NCBI GenBank assembly: GCA_036788195.1
Contig: DAIQNX010000045.1
Coordinates: 1-23,434, forward strand
Direction: 5' to 3'
Origin: CALFXN01 sp937957815
Lineage (GTDB): Bacteria; Synergistota; Synergistia; Synergistales; Aminobacteriaceae
Length of the DNA: 23,434 bases
Below are positions 15,332 through 22,879 of the stretch, piece by piece. The position numbers and the translations under genes were made by a program. Each line of letters starts with the position of its first letter. The first letter of the stretch is position 1. Below the pieces are notes generated by a model. It worked only from the letters and a program-made list of their open reading frames with translations. It was not told where the DNA came from and searched no databases.

Positions 15332-16612
15332 CTAGAATGGGTTCCGGTACAGCTCGCCCGCGTAGAGGGCCGCGTCGCCAAGCTCGGTCTCGATCTCGAG
15401 CAGACGGTTGTATTTCACCGTACGTTCGGAACGCGTGGCGCCGGTCTTGATCTGGCCCGCGTTGATGCCCACGGTGACGTCGGAGAGAATCGGGTCTTCC
15501 GTCTCGCCGGACCGCTCGGAAACCATGATTCCGAACTGATGGCGATAGGCGCTTTCGGCGGCGTTCAAGGTCTCCGAAAGCGTTCCGACCTGGTTGAACT
15601 TCAGGAGAAGCGCGTTACAGTAGTCCGCCCGTTCGCGGATGAGCTTCGGGTTCGTGCAGAGGAAGTCGTCTCCCACGATCTGGATTCCGAGCTGTTCCTT
15701 CGCCATCTTGAAACCCTCGACGTCGTCCTCGTCGAACGGATCCTCCATCGAGACGATCGGGTAGTTCCGGACGAGATCCTTGTAGAAGTCGAGGAGTTCT
15801 TCCCGGGTCCGGTATTCGCCCTCGAGCTTGTACATCTTCTTCTCCGCGTCGTAGAAGTGCGTCGCGGCGCAGTCGAATCCGTACAGAACCTTCTTCGCGT
15901 GCCCGGTCACTTCGACCGCCTTCACGAGGTGATCCATCGCCTCCTTGACGCTGACGATGGGGGGCGCGTATCCGCCTTCGTCGCCGACGTTGACCGCGAT
16001 CTTCCCGTATTTGGCGGACAGGATGTCGCGGAGCGCGTTGTACACGTCCCAACCGATGATCATCGACTCGCGGAACGTCTTCGCACCGACCGGGAAGATG
16101 CAGATCTCCTGGAAGTCGAGGTCGTTGCTCGTGAGGCGGCCTCCGTTGATGTAGTTCAGGAGGGGAACCGGAAGCACGTGCGCGTTCACGTTGAGGTAGC
16201 GGTAGAGCGGCAGGTTGCAGCCGTTCGCGGCCGCCCGGGCCACGGCCATCGAGACGCCGATGATCGCGTTGCCGCCGATGCGCTGCTTGTTCGGCGTTCC
16301 GTCGAGCCTGATCATCGCGAGGTCGATGTTCTTCTGGTCGCGGACATCCATCCCGATGAGCGCCGGCGCGATCATTTCGTGAATGTTCTTCACCGCCTGA
16401 CCGACCCCGAGACCTCCGTAGATCTTCGCGTCGCCGTCGCGGAGCTCCCACGCTTCCCTTTCCCCGCGCGACCTCCCCGCCGGAACGTCGGCGCGTCCCC
16501 AGACGTCATCCCCCGCCCAGACGTCGACCTGTACGGTCGGATTGAACCTGCAGTCCAGAATTTCTCTGGCCACGATCCTCGTTATTTTGAATCTGTTCTT
16601 CCCAAGATACAT
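15332..16612 (-). CDS. Enolase-family protein with altered active site (not a standard enolase)
   Basis: Full-length enolase homologue (426 residues from ATG 16612, with AAGGAG 9 bases upstream; ATG 16621 abuts that site and is unlikely). By motif alignment to yeast enolase it keeps Mg ligands D247, E290 and D315, acid E212, base K338, E169, R367 and K389, and Ser48 for S39. It has lost both active-site histidines: H159 of GGSHA is Leu160 (GGRLT) and H373 of VSHRSGETED is Glu366 (VSERSGETED). The mobile loop SGASTG is AGRSRG, adding two Arg, and SRGNPT is CRFNPT. The family therefore retains alpha-proton abstraction and metal binding but probably acts on a different acid. It sits between a GntR gene and a 2-kinase gene. 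Confidence 0.9.
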   Translation of the reverse strand: MYLGKNRFKITRIVAREILDCRFNPTVQVDVWAGDDVWGRADVPAGRSRGEREAWELRDGDAKIYGGLGVGQAVKNIHEMIAPALIGMDVRDQKNIDLAMIRLDGTPNKQRIGGNAIIGVSMAVARAAANGCNLPLYRYLNVNAHVLPVPLLNYINGGRLTSNDLDFQEICIFPVGAKTFRESMIIGWDVYNALRDILSAKYGKIAVNVGDEGGYAPPIVSVKEAMDHLVKAVEVTGHAKKVLYGFDCAATHFYDAEKKMYKLEGEYRTREELLDFYKDLVRNYPIVSMEDPFDEDDVEGFKMAKEQLGIQIVGDDFLCTNPKLIRERADYCNALLLKFNQVGTLSETLNAAESAYRHQFGIMVSERSGETEDPILSDVTVGINAGQIKTGATRSERTVKYNRLLEIETELGDAALYAGELYRNPF

Positions 16613-16669
16613 TTCCGTCATCTCCTTCGTGTGTCGTCCGTGAATCTGAAACTCTATGTCCGAAAAGCC

Positions 16670-17362
16670 CTACTTCCGATCGCTCCGGTCGGTCGATCCG
16701 TCGATGAGGTCGATGCTGACGTAATGGTCCAGAATCGCCTTCCTCAGGTCGTCGAGCCGGCCGAGAAGCAAGAGGTCATATATGGCTTTGTGCTTTTCCA
16801 TCTGATCGCCGAGGTTGTACTTCTTCTGTTCGAAATGGAGCCCGAAGTACGCCCAGTAGCTGTGGCAGAGTGCGTTCCACGCGGAGAGCAGCGACTCGCT
16901 CCCCGATCCCTTCACGATCGTCTGGTGGAACTCCATATCCTTTTTCCGGAACGCCACGTGGTCTCCGGCGTCGAGGTACGCCCCCATGTCGCTGAGACAT
17001 TCCTTCAGGTGAGCGCAGTCCATCGTCCGGAAATCCGTCTCCATTGCCCATTTCGCGGCCAGGATCTCGAGTTCCGTCCTCGTCCGGAAGTAGTCCTGCA
17101 TCCCGTGAATCGTGAACTTCCGGACGTAGGTCCCCCTGTAGGGACGCGACTCGAGAAACCCCCGGGATTCGAGTTCGCGCAGCGCCTCGCGGACCGTCGC
17201 CTGACTGACGTCGAGCATCCGGGCGACCTGAAGCTCGACGATCTTCTCACCGGGCTTCAGGGAACCGTCGAGAATCGTGTCGATGAGATACTCGATAACG
17301 TCGTCGCTCAGGACGCGCCGCTGGAGCGGCGCCCTCCCCGCGCCCAACGGTCCCGTGCTCAT
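16670..17362 (-). CDS. GntR-family transcriptional regulator, FCD (FadR) subfamily
   Basis: This 230-residue regulator has an N-terminal winged helix (about 15-82, with ARMLDVSQATVREALRELES) and a C-terminal all-helical FCD domain (about 88-215). The FCD domain carries the metal-binding-type positions around D142/H146 (DMEFHQTIV), H191 (HKAIYDLL) and H213 (LDHY). FCD domains bind carboxylates such as lactate, gluconate or tartronate-like acids. ATG 17362 overlaps the racemase-like stop as ATGA; the longer frame to 17815 crosses that gene and is rejected. It probably represses its own operon through the ATCGAT palindromes near 21770-21811 and is relieved by the operon's substrate. Confidence 0.93.
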   Translation of the reverse strand: MSTGPLGAGRAPLQRRVLSDDVIEYLIDTILDGSLKPGEKIVELQVARMLDVSQATVREALRELESRGFLESRPYRGTYVRKFTIHGMQDYFRTRTELEILAAKWAMETDFRTMDCAHLKECLSDMGAYLDAGDHVAFRKKDMEFHQTIVKGSGSESLLSAWNALCHSYWAYFGLHFEQKKYNLGDQMEKHKAIYDLLLLGRLDDLRKAILDHYVSIDLIDGSTDRSDRK

Positions 17363-18666
17363 GTCTTTTTCCCCCGCGCGACGGGCAGGCAGCGCTGCGG
17401 ACACGGGAAGAAGGATATCGGACGTCCGTCTCCCGTCAGGCCGGACGCGATGCCGATTCCTTCCCCGAGGGACTCCGCGAAAATGAGCCCCATCAGTTCC
17501 ACGGTCGTGCGTTCCACGCCGGGAGAGACGAGGACGACGCGGATTCCCCGCTTGAGTATCTTCGAGAGCAGCAGCGTATGGTCCATCTGGATCTCGTAGT
17601 TCCGGAGAAGAAAGTCGACGACGTCCTCCGGAGTTCGCGCGCTTTCGTACGGGCGGAGCATGTCCGTCGACCCGACGCCCTCGGGGCAGCGCGAGTAGGC
17701 CACGATGACCCCGCGATCTTCGACGATCGGAGCCGTGGCGATGATGCATTTGATACTCTGGTAGAGGTTGATGTTCAGCGGGTGTCCCGGAGTCGTGACG
17801 ACGATTGGAAGACACGAGCGAACCGGGACGGCTATCCGTTCCACAAGCGCCGCGACCGCCCGCCCGTGGCTTTCGACGATGTCGCCGCAGACGACGTCCG
17901 CGATTCTCCCGTCGCCGGTCACGAGGACGTTCACGCAGAAATGGACTCCGAGAAGACGGGCGGCCTCGACCATATCCAGGCTCACCGGGTTGTCCCCGTA
18001 CACACCGATTGTCGCCTTCGGGTCAAGAATCATCTCCGGTCGGTGATTCGCGCGGATCGTCGTCTCCGACGAAATTCCGGGCAGAACGGACTTTCTTCCG
18101 CCGGAGAACCCCGCGAATTCGTGAGGCTCGACCTTTCCGACGGCGATCCTGAGGTCCGCCGCGGCGACCTTCCGGTTGACGGAAACCGGCGTACCGAACG
18201 TCGTCGTCCCGAGGAAGACAAGCGCGTCGTCGCGATACGGATCGTGGTTCTCGATCCGGACCCTGCCGCGCCACTCCTCCCCCAGAATGCGCCGCATCTC
18301 CTCCTCCGTCGCGGGACGGTGGACACCCGTCGCGACGACGAACGTCACATCGTCCGGAGCGATTCCCCCGGCGTTCAGCTCCTCCATGAGGTACGGAACG
18401 ACGTCGCCGGTCGGAACGGCGCGGGTCGCGTCGGAAACGAGGATCGCCGCGGTTCGTTTCCCGCGCGCGACTGTTCTCAGGGGAGGCGAGCCCACGGGAG
18501 AATCGAACGCGTCACGGATTCGTCCGGGATGAGCGGCCCCGATCTCCGGAAGACGATACAGCTCCCCGAAGCGCGAGAGCGGAAGCGACGCCTCGACGCC
18601 CTCGAACGCGTCCCGGTATGTGATCGTTTCCCCGTTTCCGCCCGGGCGGCGTTCAACCGTGTATAT
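17359..18666 (-). CDS. LarA-family nickel-pincer hydroxyacid racemase/epimerase homologue
   Basis: LarA homologues invert C2 of 2-hydroxyacids using a nickel-pincer nucleotide. Family residues are present: VSDATRAVPTG, VATGVHRP, HEFAGFSGGRKSVLPG with the Lys that carries the cofactor (K135 from GTG 18495), NH at 150-151 and PLNINLYQSIK. Counting from that GTG, Lys and His sit 49 residues before their positions in L. plantarum LarA (K184, H200), so about 50 N-terminal residues are missing. The open frame continues upstream to the dctQ stop, reading a plausible LarA N-terminus ending GRIRDAFDSPVGSPPL, yet contains no ATG, GTG or TTG. ATA 18666, 9 bases after AGGAG, is the best-placed start and gives 435 residues. 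No larB, larC or larE gene is in the window. Confidence 0.85.
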   Translation of the reverse strand: MYTVERRPGGNGETITYRDAFEGVEASLPLSRFGELYRLPEIGAAHPGRIRDAFDSPVGSPPLRTVARGKRTAAILVSDATRAVPTGDVVPYLMEELNAGGIAPDDVTFVVATGVHRPATEEEMRRILGEEWRGRVRIENHDPYRDDALVFLGTTTFGTPVSVNRKVAAADLRIAVGKVEPHEFAGFSGGRKSVLPGISSETTIRANHRPEMILDPKATIGVYGDNPVSLDMVEAARLLGVHFCVNVLVTGDGRIADVVCGDIVESHGRAVAALVERIAVPVRSCLPIVVTTPGHPLNINLYQSIKCIIATAPIVEDRGVIVAYSRCPEGVGSTDMLRPYESARTPEDVVDFLLRNYEIQMDHTLLLSKILKRGIRVVLVSPGVERTTVELMGLIFAESLGEGIGIASGLTGDGRPISFFPCPQRCLPVARGKKT

Positions 18667-18672
18667 GACCGT

Positions 18673-19194
18673 TCACTCCTGTTCCGAATACGAAGGAGTC
18701 TCTCTCGGCGGAACCGTCTCCCCGAGGGAGATCTCGAGAATGTGCCCTATTCCGAAAATCGTCATGAAGAAAAAGCCGAAGGGAATCGCGGAATACGGGA
18801 TAGCGACCGAAATACCCAGCGCGGGAGTCATCTGTTTGTACGTCCGCAACAGAAGAAGAACGCCATTCCACGTGACCGACGCGGTCGCGACGACCGCAAG
18901 CCAGGGAATCGTCCGGACACAGAGCGCCCGGAGCCCGTCCGGAAACATATCGCGGAAGATGACGATTCCAACGTGTCCCTTCCTCTGATGCAGAATGGCC
19001 GCGCTGACGAGCGTGAACCAGACCATCGAGAAGCGGAGAAACTCTTCAGACCACGACAACGCGCTGTTGAAGACGTAGCGCATGATCACGTGCGCCATCG
19101 CGACCACGAGCATGGCCGCGCAGAGGGCCATCGAAATAGGAAAGAGAAAGTCGACGCAACGATCGCAGAAATTGTAATACCCTTGCTTTGTCAT
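18673..19194 (-). CDS. dctQ: TRAP transporter small membrane subunit, DctQ family (system 2)
   Basis: This 173-residue protein with four hydrophobic segments (about 15-40, 50-70, 95-115, 135-155) is the small subunit of a TRAP carboxylate carrier. HVIMRYVFNSALSWSEEFLRF is the classic DctQ signature. ATG 19194 has AAGGA 10 bases upstream; the frame extends to 19422 through the end of dctP and is not real. Its TGA stop lies directly before the racemase-like gene, which continues in the same frame. Order in this operon is dctM-dctP-dctQ, unlike the P-Q-M order of system 1. Confidence 0.92.
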   Translation of the reverse strand: MTKQGYYNFCDRCVDFLFPISMALCAAMLVVAMAHVIMRYVFNSALSWSEEFLRFSMVWFTLVSAAILHQRKGHVGIVIFRDMFPDGLRALCVRTIPWLAVVATASVTWNGVLLLLRTYKQMTPALGISVAIPYSAIPFGFFFMTIFGIGHILEISLGETVPPRETPSYSEQE

Positions 19195-19223
19195 GACAAA
19201 ACCGTCCTTTTGGGAGGTTGTGT

Positions 19224-19268
19224 CTCCTCGCGGACCGGACGGGGCGATCTCCGCCCGATCCGCGGGAG
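19224..19268 (-). terminator. Intercistronic hairpin between dctP and dctQ (system 2)
   Basis: Starting 5 bases past the dctP stop, arms CTCCCGCGGA and TCCGCGAGGAG (one bulge) enclose an inner GGGCG-GAGAT-CGCCC hairpin. There is no T tract. This mirrors the hairpin behind the system 1 dctP gene. Confidence 0.55.
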
Positions 19269-19273
19269 AACGC

Positions 19274-20296
19274 CTACAAACCGGCCTTGATGTCCTTCCT
19301 GGCCTGTTCGATATTCGCGAGCCACGTGTCGACGAACTTCGGATCCGTCTTTCCCTTGATGCTCTCGATGACCTTTCCCTGCGTCGCCTGGCGCATCTTC
19401 GCCTTTTCGGCCTCGGCGACATCGTTGACCTTCATTCCCTTGGACTCGAGAAGCCCGACGATGTACTTCTCGCGGGCGGCGTTCACGGCCCTGCTGTAGT
19501 TCTGGCCGAGAATCGCGGCCGTCTCGACGATCTTCTGCTGATCCTTCGTGAGGCCGTTGAACCATTCGAGATTCGCGACGAGCGGCATCGGGTCGTAGAT
19601 GTGTCCGTCGAGCGACGTGAACTTCTGGACTTCGTACATCTTCACTTCCCAGATGTTCGCGAGCGGATTCTCCTGCCCGTCGACGACCTTCTGCTGCATG
19701 ACCATGTAGAGCTCCGTCCACGGTACGGGGGTCGGGTTCGCTCCGAGCAGCTTGAAGGCCTCCATGTGCATCGGAGCTTCCATCGTCCGGATCTTGAGCC
19801 CCGCGAAGTCGGCGATGGTCACGATGGGCTTCTTCGAGTTCGTCGTATGGCGGAATCCGTTCTCCATCCACGCGAGCCCCTTGAGGCCGACCTCCTCGCA
19901 CGACCTGAACAGCGAAATCCCGGCGGGGCCGTCCATGACGAGCCACGCCTCGTTGTAGTCATTGAACGCGTACGGAATATCGAGAACCATGAAGCGGGTG
20001 TTGAACGTCGTCATGGGGCCCGCCGAAGCGGTCGCCATCTCGAGAAGACCGTTCTTGACCTGTTCGACGGACTCCCGCTCGCCGCCAAGCTGGGAGTTGT
20101 AGTACAGGTTCACCGTCAGCTCGCCCTTCGTCTGCTCCTCGACGAGCTTTTTGAAGAGCTGAAGCCCCAGGGATTGAGGGTGCGTTTCAGAGTTGCAGAG
20201 GGACACCCTGATGACCTTCGCCGCAAACGCCAGATCCGATATGGAAAAAACGAGAGCCAGTGCGAAAACCAACACGAACACGGTGCTTTTCTTCAC
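19274..20296 (-). CDS. dctP: TRAP transporter solute-binding protein, DctP family (system 2)
   Basis: This 340-residue periplasmic binding protein delivers an organic acid to the neighbouring DctM-DctQ. The start is GTG 20296: GGGGG lies 7 bases upstream and it yields a standard signal peptide (MKKS, hydrophobic core, cleavage after AFA25). ATG 20317 would place the ribosome site inside the gene. Family marks are NSQLGGERESVEQVKNGLLEM, MENGFRHTTNSKKPI (Arg150) and FAGLKIRTMEAP, with carboxylate-clamping Arg170. These are followed by WTELYMVMQQKVVDGQENP. Context suggests that the ligand is the hydroxyacid metabolised by the downstream enzymes. Confidence 0.94.
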   Translation of the reverse strand: MKKSTVFVLVFALALVFSISDLAFAAKVIRVSLCNSETHPQSLGLQLFKKLVEEQTKGELTVNLYYNSQLGGERESVEQVKNGLLEMATASAGPMTTFNTRFMVLDIPYAFNDYNEAWLVMDGPAGISLFRSCEEVGLKGLAWMENGFRHTTNSKKPIVTIADFAGLKIRTMEAPMHMEAFKLLGANPTPVPWTELYMVMQQKVVDGQENPLANIWEVKMYEVQKFTSLDGHIYDPMPLVANLEWFNGLTKDQQKIVETAAILGQNYSRAVNAAREKYIVGLLESKGMKVNDVAEAEKAKMRQATQGKVIESIKGKTDPKFVDTWLANIEQARKDIKAGL

Positions 20297-20385
20297 GGAA
20301 AATCCCCCTTTCTCCACATTGCCGACTACCCGTTCGCTTCAACGCAGGTTCCGGTACCCACAGCCTCCTTTCTTTCCGGATACGC

Positions 20386-21660
20386 TCAGTACCCGCAGAG
20401 TCTCGGGAGCCAGAGCGTCAGAGGCGGAAAGAACGTCACGAGCAGAAGAATCGCGATCGACGCGAGAAGCATCGGAATCGCCTCCCTGAAGGTCTGCTCG
20501 ATCGTGACGCCGGCCATCGGGCTCGTCACGAAGAGGGTGATCCCGAACGGCGGCGTCGCCAGCCCGATGACGAGGTTGATGCAGATGATCGCGCCGATCT
20601 GGAGCGGATCGACTCCGAGCTTCCACGCGACGGGCGCGATAATCGGACCGAGGACGACGACGGAGGCATAGTCGTCCATGAACATTCCGTTGACGAGCAA
20701 CGCGACGTTCACCATGAGCAGGAACGCCCACTGCGGAAGCGTCGCGAGCGGCCCGATCACCTTGTAGACCACCTGCTCGTTCGCGATGGCCCAGGCGGTC
20801 ACGGTCGCGCTTCCCGCGAGCAGGATGACGAGTCCCGACGTCAGCGCCGTGTCCTTGAGGATCGCCGGAATGTCCGAGAGCTTGCCCTCCTTGTACACGA
20901 CGAAGGTGATGATGAAGGCGTATATGGCCGCTATCGCGGACGACTCAGTCACTGTAAAGATGCTGCCGAAAATCCCTCCGAGGATGATGACGGGAAGCAT
21001 GAGCGCGGGAAGGGCGCGGCGGAGCTGCTTCCACTTCTCCGGCCACGGGGCGCGCGGATGGCTCGGGTATCCTCTTTTGACGGCGATCCTGTGGATCGCG
21101 ACCATCTGCGCGAGGGCGATGAGAAACGCCGGGACGACCGCCGCGAGGAAGAGCCCCGCGATGGACGTCCTTCCGACCGCGACGCAATAGATGATCATCA
21201 GAACGCTCGGCGGCATGATCGGCCCGAGCAGGGAACTGCTCGCCATGACCGCCGAACTGAAAGCGGGCGAGTATTTTTCCTTCTTCATCATCGGGATCAG
21301 AAACGACCCGAGCGACGCGACCTCGGCGAGCGCGAGCCCGACGATGGACCCCATGAAGAGACACGTTCCCACCGTGACGAGGGCAAGTGCGCCGCGGACG
21401 TGTCCGATGAAGGCGTTGACGAAATCGATGAGGGCTTCGAGGAGATGGCCTTTCAGGAGGAACTGGCCGGTGAGGACGAAGAAGGGAACCGAGAGCAGCG
21501 AAAATCCGTTCATTCCCTCGAACATCCGCTGGACGACGAGAAGCTGCGGGTAGCCGCCGACCAGGAGGTACATCGTTGAACTCAGGATCATGTTGAACGC
21601 GATGGGAAATCCGATGATCAGAAGAACGACGAAGCAGGTGACAAGCGTCAGCAGAGCCAT
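20386..21660 (-). CDS. dctM: TRAP transporter large permease, DctM family (system 2)
   Basis: This 424-residue polytopic permease of the TRAP carrier is the first gene of the operon. ATG 21660 follows AGAGGAGG by 7 bases. Typical DctM segments are GFPIAFNMILSSTMYLL, FMGSIVGLALAEVASLGSFLIPMM, SSSLLGPIMPPSVLMIIY, IFGSIFTVTESSAIAAIYAF and INLVIGLATPPFGITLFV. The second re-entrant region near GMFMDDYASVVVLGPII is also present. It couples Na+ entry to uptake of the acid bound by DctP. No defects are seen. Confidence 0.95.
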   Translation of the reverse strand: MALLTLVTCFVVLLIIGFPIAFNMILSSTMYLLVGGYPQLLVVQRMFEGMNGFSLLSVPFFVLTGQFLLKGHLLEALIDFVNAFIGHVRGALALVTVGTCLFMGSIVGLALAEVASLGSFLIPMMKKEKYSPAFSSAVMASSSLLGPIMPPSVLMIIYCVAVGRTSIAGLFLAAVVPAFLIALAQMVAIHRIAVKRGYPSHPRAPWPEKWKQLRRALPALMLPVIILGGIFGSIFTVTESSAIAAIYAFIITFVVYKEGKLSDIPAILKDTALTSGLVILLAGSATVTAWAIANEQVVYKVIGPLATLPQWAFLLMVNVALLVNGMFMDDYASVVVLGPIIAPVAWKLGVDPLQIGAIICINLVIGLATPPFGITLFVTSPMAGVTIEQTFREAIPMLLASIAILLLVTFFPPLTLWLPRLCGY

Positions 21661-21769
21661 TGAAAAACCTCCTCTTTCCACTTCCGGATCACGTTTCCAA
21701 ACCTGAACCCCTTCGAAGGACAGACGCGATCGAACAAGAACCGAGGAATTCTTCCGAAACGCAGCTCTT

Positions 21770-21811
21770 TTATCGATTATCGATAACCGATATCATCCTC
21801 ATCGATATCCG
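21770..21811. promoter_or_regulatory. Cluster of ATCGAT palindromes, candidate GntR operator
   Basis: TTATCGAT-T-ATCGATAA (21770-21786) is a perfect 8-bp inverted repeat; it includes the 10-bp palindrome TTATCGATAA at 21777-21786. CGATATC-type half-sites at 21788-21794 and 21802-21809 continue the pattern across the -10 region. It is A/T-rich in a GC-rich setting and overlaps the predicted start, as expected for a repressor site. Confidence 0.6.
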
Positions 21812-21820
21812 TTTTGTCAA
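21792..21820 (-). promoter_or_regulatory. Promoter of the hydroxyacid operon
   Basis: On the minus strand a perfect TTGACA (21820-21815) is followed 17 bases later by GATGAT (21797-21792), a weak -10 that suggests activator dependence or tight control. The leader to ATG 21660 would be about 125 bases. Confidence 0.6.
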
Positions 21821-21883
21821 GCACATTGCGGGCACCTCGCGGAAAGACCGGTCCGAGGGGCAGACGCAGACGAGGATGTCGTC

Positions 21884-21889
21884 TATAAT
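21884..21889 (+). promoter_or_regulatory. -10 box of NYN-domain gene
   Basis: A perfect TATAAT lies 20 bases before ATG 21910, with only a poor -35 match (CAGACG at 21861-21866, 17-base spacer). The transcript would have a leader of about 14 bases, carrying the GGAGGGG ribosome site. Confidence 0.5.
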
Positions 21890-21909
21890 GACGTCCGGAG
21901 GGGACGAAT

Positions 21910-22779
21910 ATGACGCGAACGTACAAATCCCGGAGAAATCCGGCCAGAGTAAAGGAAATCCAGAAAAAGCAGGAGACCTCTCCGCGCGAAACGACGCCCG
22001 CCGTCCCGATCGCCAACGGTCACGTCCCCCACGTTCTCATGCCCGAGGACATCCAGGCGCAGAACACGCTCGCCGTCCTGATCGACGCCGACAACGCCCA
22101 GCCCGCGATCATCGAGGGGCTCCTCGCGGAGGTGGCGAAGTACGGAGTCGCGTCCGTCCGCCGGATCTACGGCGACTGGACGACGCCCCAGCTCGGAAGC
22201 TGGAAGACCGTTCTTCTCGAATACTCCATCCACCCCGTGCAGCAGTTCCGCTACACCGTCGGAAAGAACGCCACGGACAGCGCGATGATCATCGACGCGA
22301 TGGACCTTCTCTACACGGGGCGCTTCGACGGGTTCTGCCTCGTCTCGTCGGACTCGGACTTCACGCGCCTCGCCTCCCGCATCCGCGAGGAGGGCAAGCG
22401 CGTGATCGGCTTCGGCGAGAAGAAGACCCCGCGCGCGTTCGTCTCCGCCTGCGACAAGTTCATCTACACGGAGCTGCTTCTGGAGGAAACCGACACGAGC
22501 GCCCGCGTCCGCAAGAAGTCCGCCAAGGACCTGCGTGCGGACACCCGCCTCGTGAACCTCTTCCGCGCGGCCATCGAGGCCGCCTCCGACGACTCCGGCT
22601 GGGCCCACCTCGGCGCGGTCGGAACGAACATCGTCAAGCAGGCGCCCGAATTCGACCCCCGCAACTACGGCTTCAAGAAACTCGGCGAACTCGCCGCGGC
22701 GCTCGGAATTCTCGAACTCGACCGCAAGTCAAACTACGTCCTGATCCGCGACAGCCACAAGCGGGAAGGGAACGAGTAA
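21910..22779 (+). CDS. NYN-domain (PIN-like) nuclease with C-terminal OST-HTH/LOTUS domain
   Basis: This 289-residue protein has a basic disordered N-terminus (1-45), an NYN/LabA-like PIN-fold nuclease domain (about 52-190) and an OST-HTH/LOTUS RNA-binding domain (about 212-280). Conserved acidic residues of the NYN metal site are visible: LIDADN (Asp59), NATDSAMIIDAMDL (Asp123, Asp129) and SSDSDF (Asp148, Asp150). In the LOTUS part, DTRLVNLFRAAIEAASDDSGWAHLGAVG and NYGFKKLGELAAALGILEL fit the family. ATG 21910 follows GGAGGGG by 6 bases. The likely role is RNA cleavage or turnover; the target is unknown. It is divergent from the TRAP operon and appears monocistronic. Confidence 0.92.
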   Translation: MTRTYKSRRNPARVKEIQKKQETSPRETTPAVPIANGHVPHVLMPEDIQAQNTLAVLIDADNAQPAIIEGLLAEVAKYGVASVRRIYGDWTTPQLGSWKTVLLEYSIHPVQQFRYTVGKNATDSAMIIDAMDLLYTGRFDGFCLVSSDSDFTRLASRIREEGKRVIGFGEKKTPRAFVSACDKFIYTELLLEETDTSARVRKKSAKDLRADTRLVNLFRAAIEAASDDSGWAHLGAVGTNIVKQAPEFDPRNYGFKKLGELAAALGILELDRKSNYVLIRDSHKREGNE

Positions 22780-22793
22780 GCCCGGATCTGAAA

Positions 22794-22848
22794 CGCGGGA
22801 ACGTACGACACAGTAATACCGGAGAACGCCGGACGTCCCGCGGGTTTT
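22794..22848 (+). terminator. Terminator of NYN-domain gene
   Basis: CGCGGGAACGT (22794-22804) pairs with ACGTCCCGCG (22833-22842) with one bulge, enclosing a CCGG-6-CCGG hairpin and followed by GGTTTTGG. It begins 15 bases after the stop. Confidence 0.65.
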
Positions 22849-22855
22849 GGAAAGA

Positions 22856-22879
22856 CGCCGCGCGTCAATGTCCGCGGCG
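22856..22879. terminator. Hairpin spanning the YjdF-like stop codon
   Basis: CGCCGCG and CGCGGCG form a perfect 7-bp stem with a 10-base loop that contains the minus-strand TGA. Short T runs follow on both strands, so it may stop transcripts from either convergent gene. Confidence 0.45.

Noticed and set aside
17363..17815. N-terminal extension of the GntR frame to 17815
   Set aside because: It overlaps the LarA-like gene out of phase; ATG 17362 forms an ATGA overlap with its stop.
18673..18675. TGA between dctQ and the larA-like frame as a selenocysteine codon
   Set aside because: DctQ ends at a normal length, no SECIS-like hairpin directly follows, and neither family is a known selenoprotein. 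Readthrough is kept only as a weak alternative.
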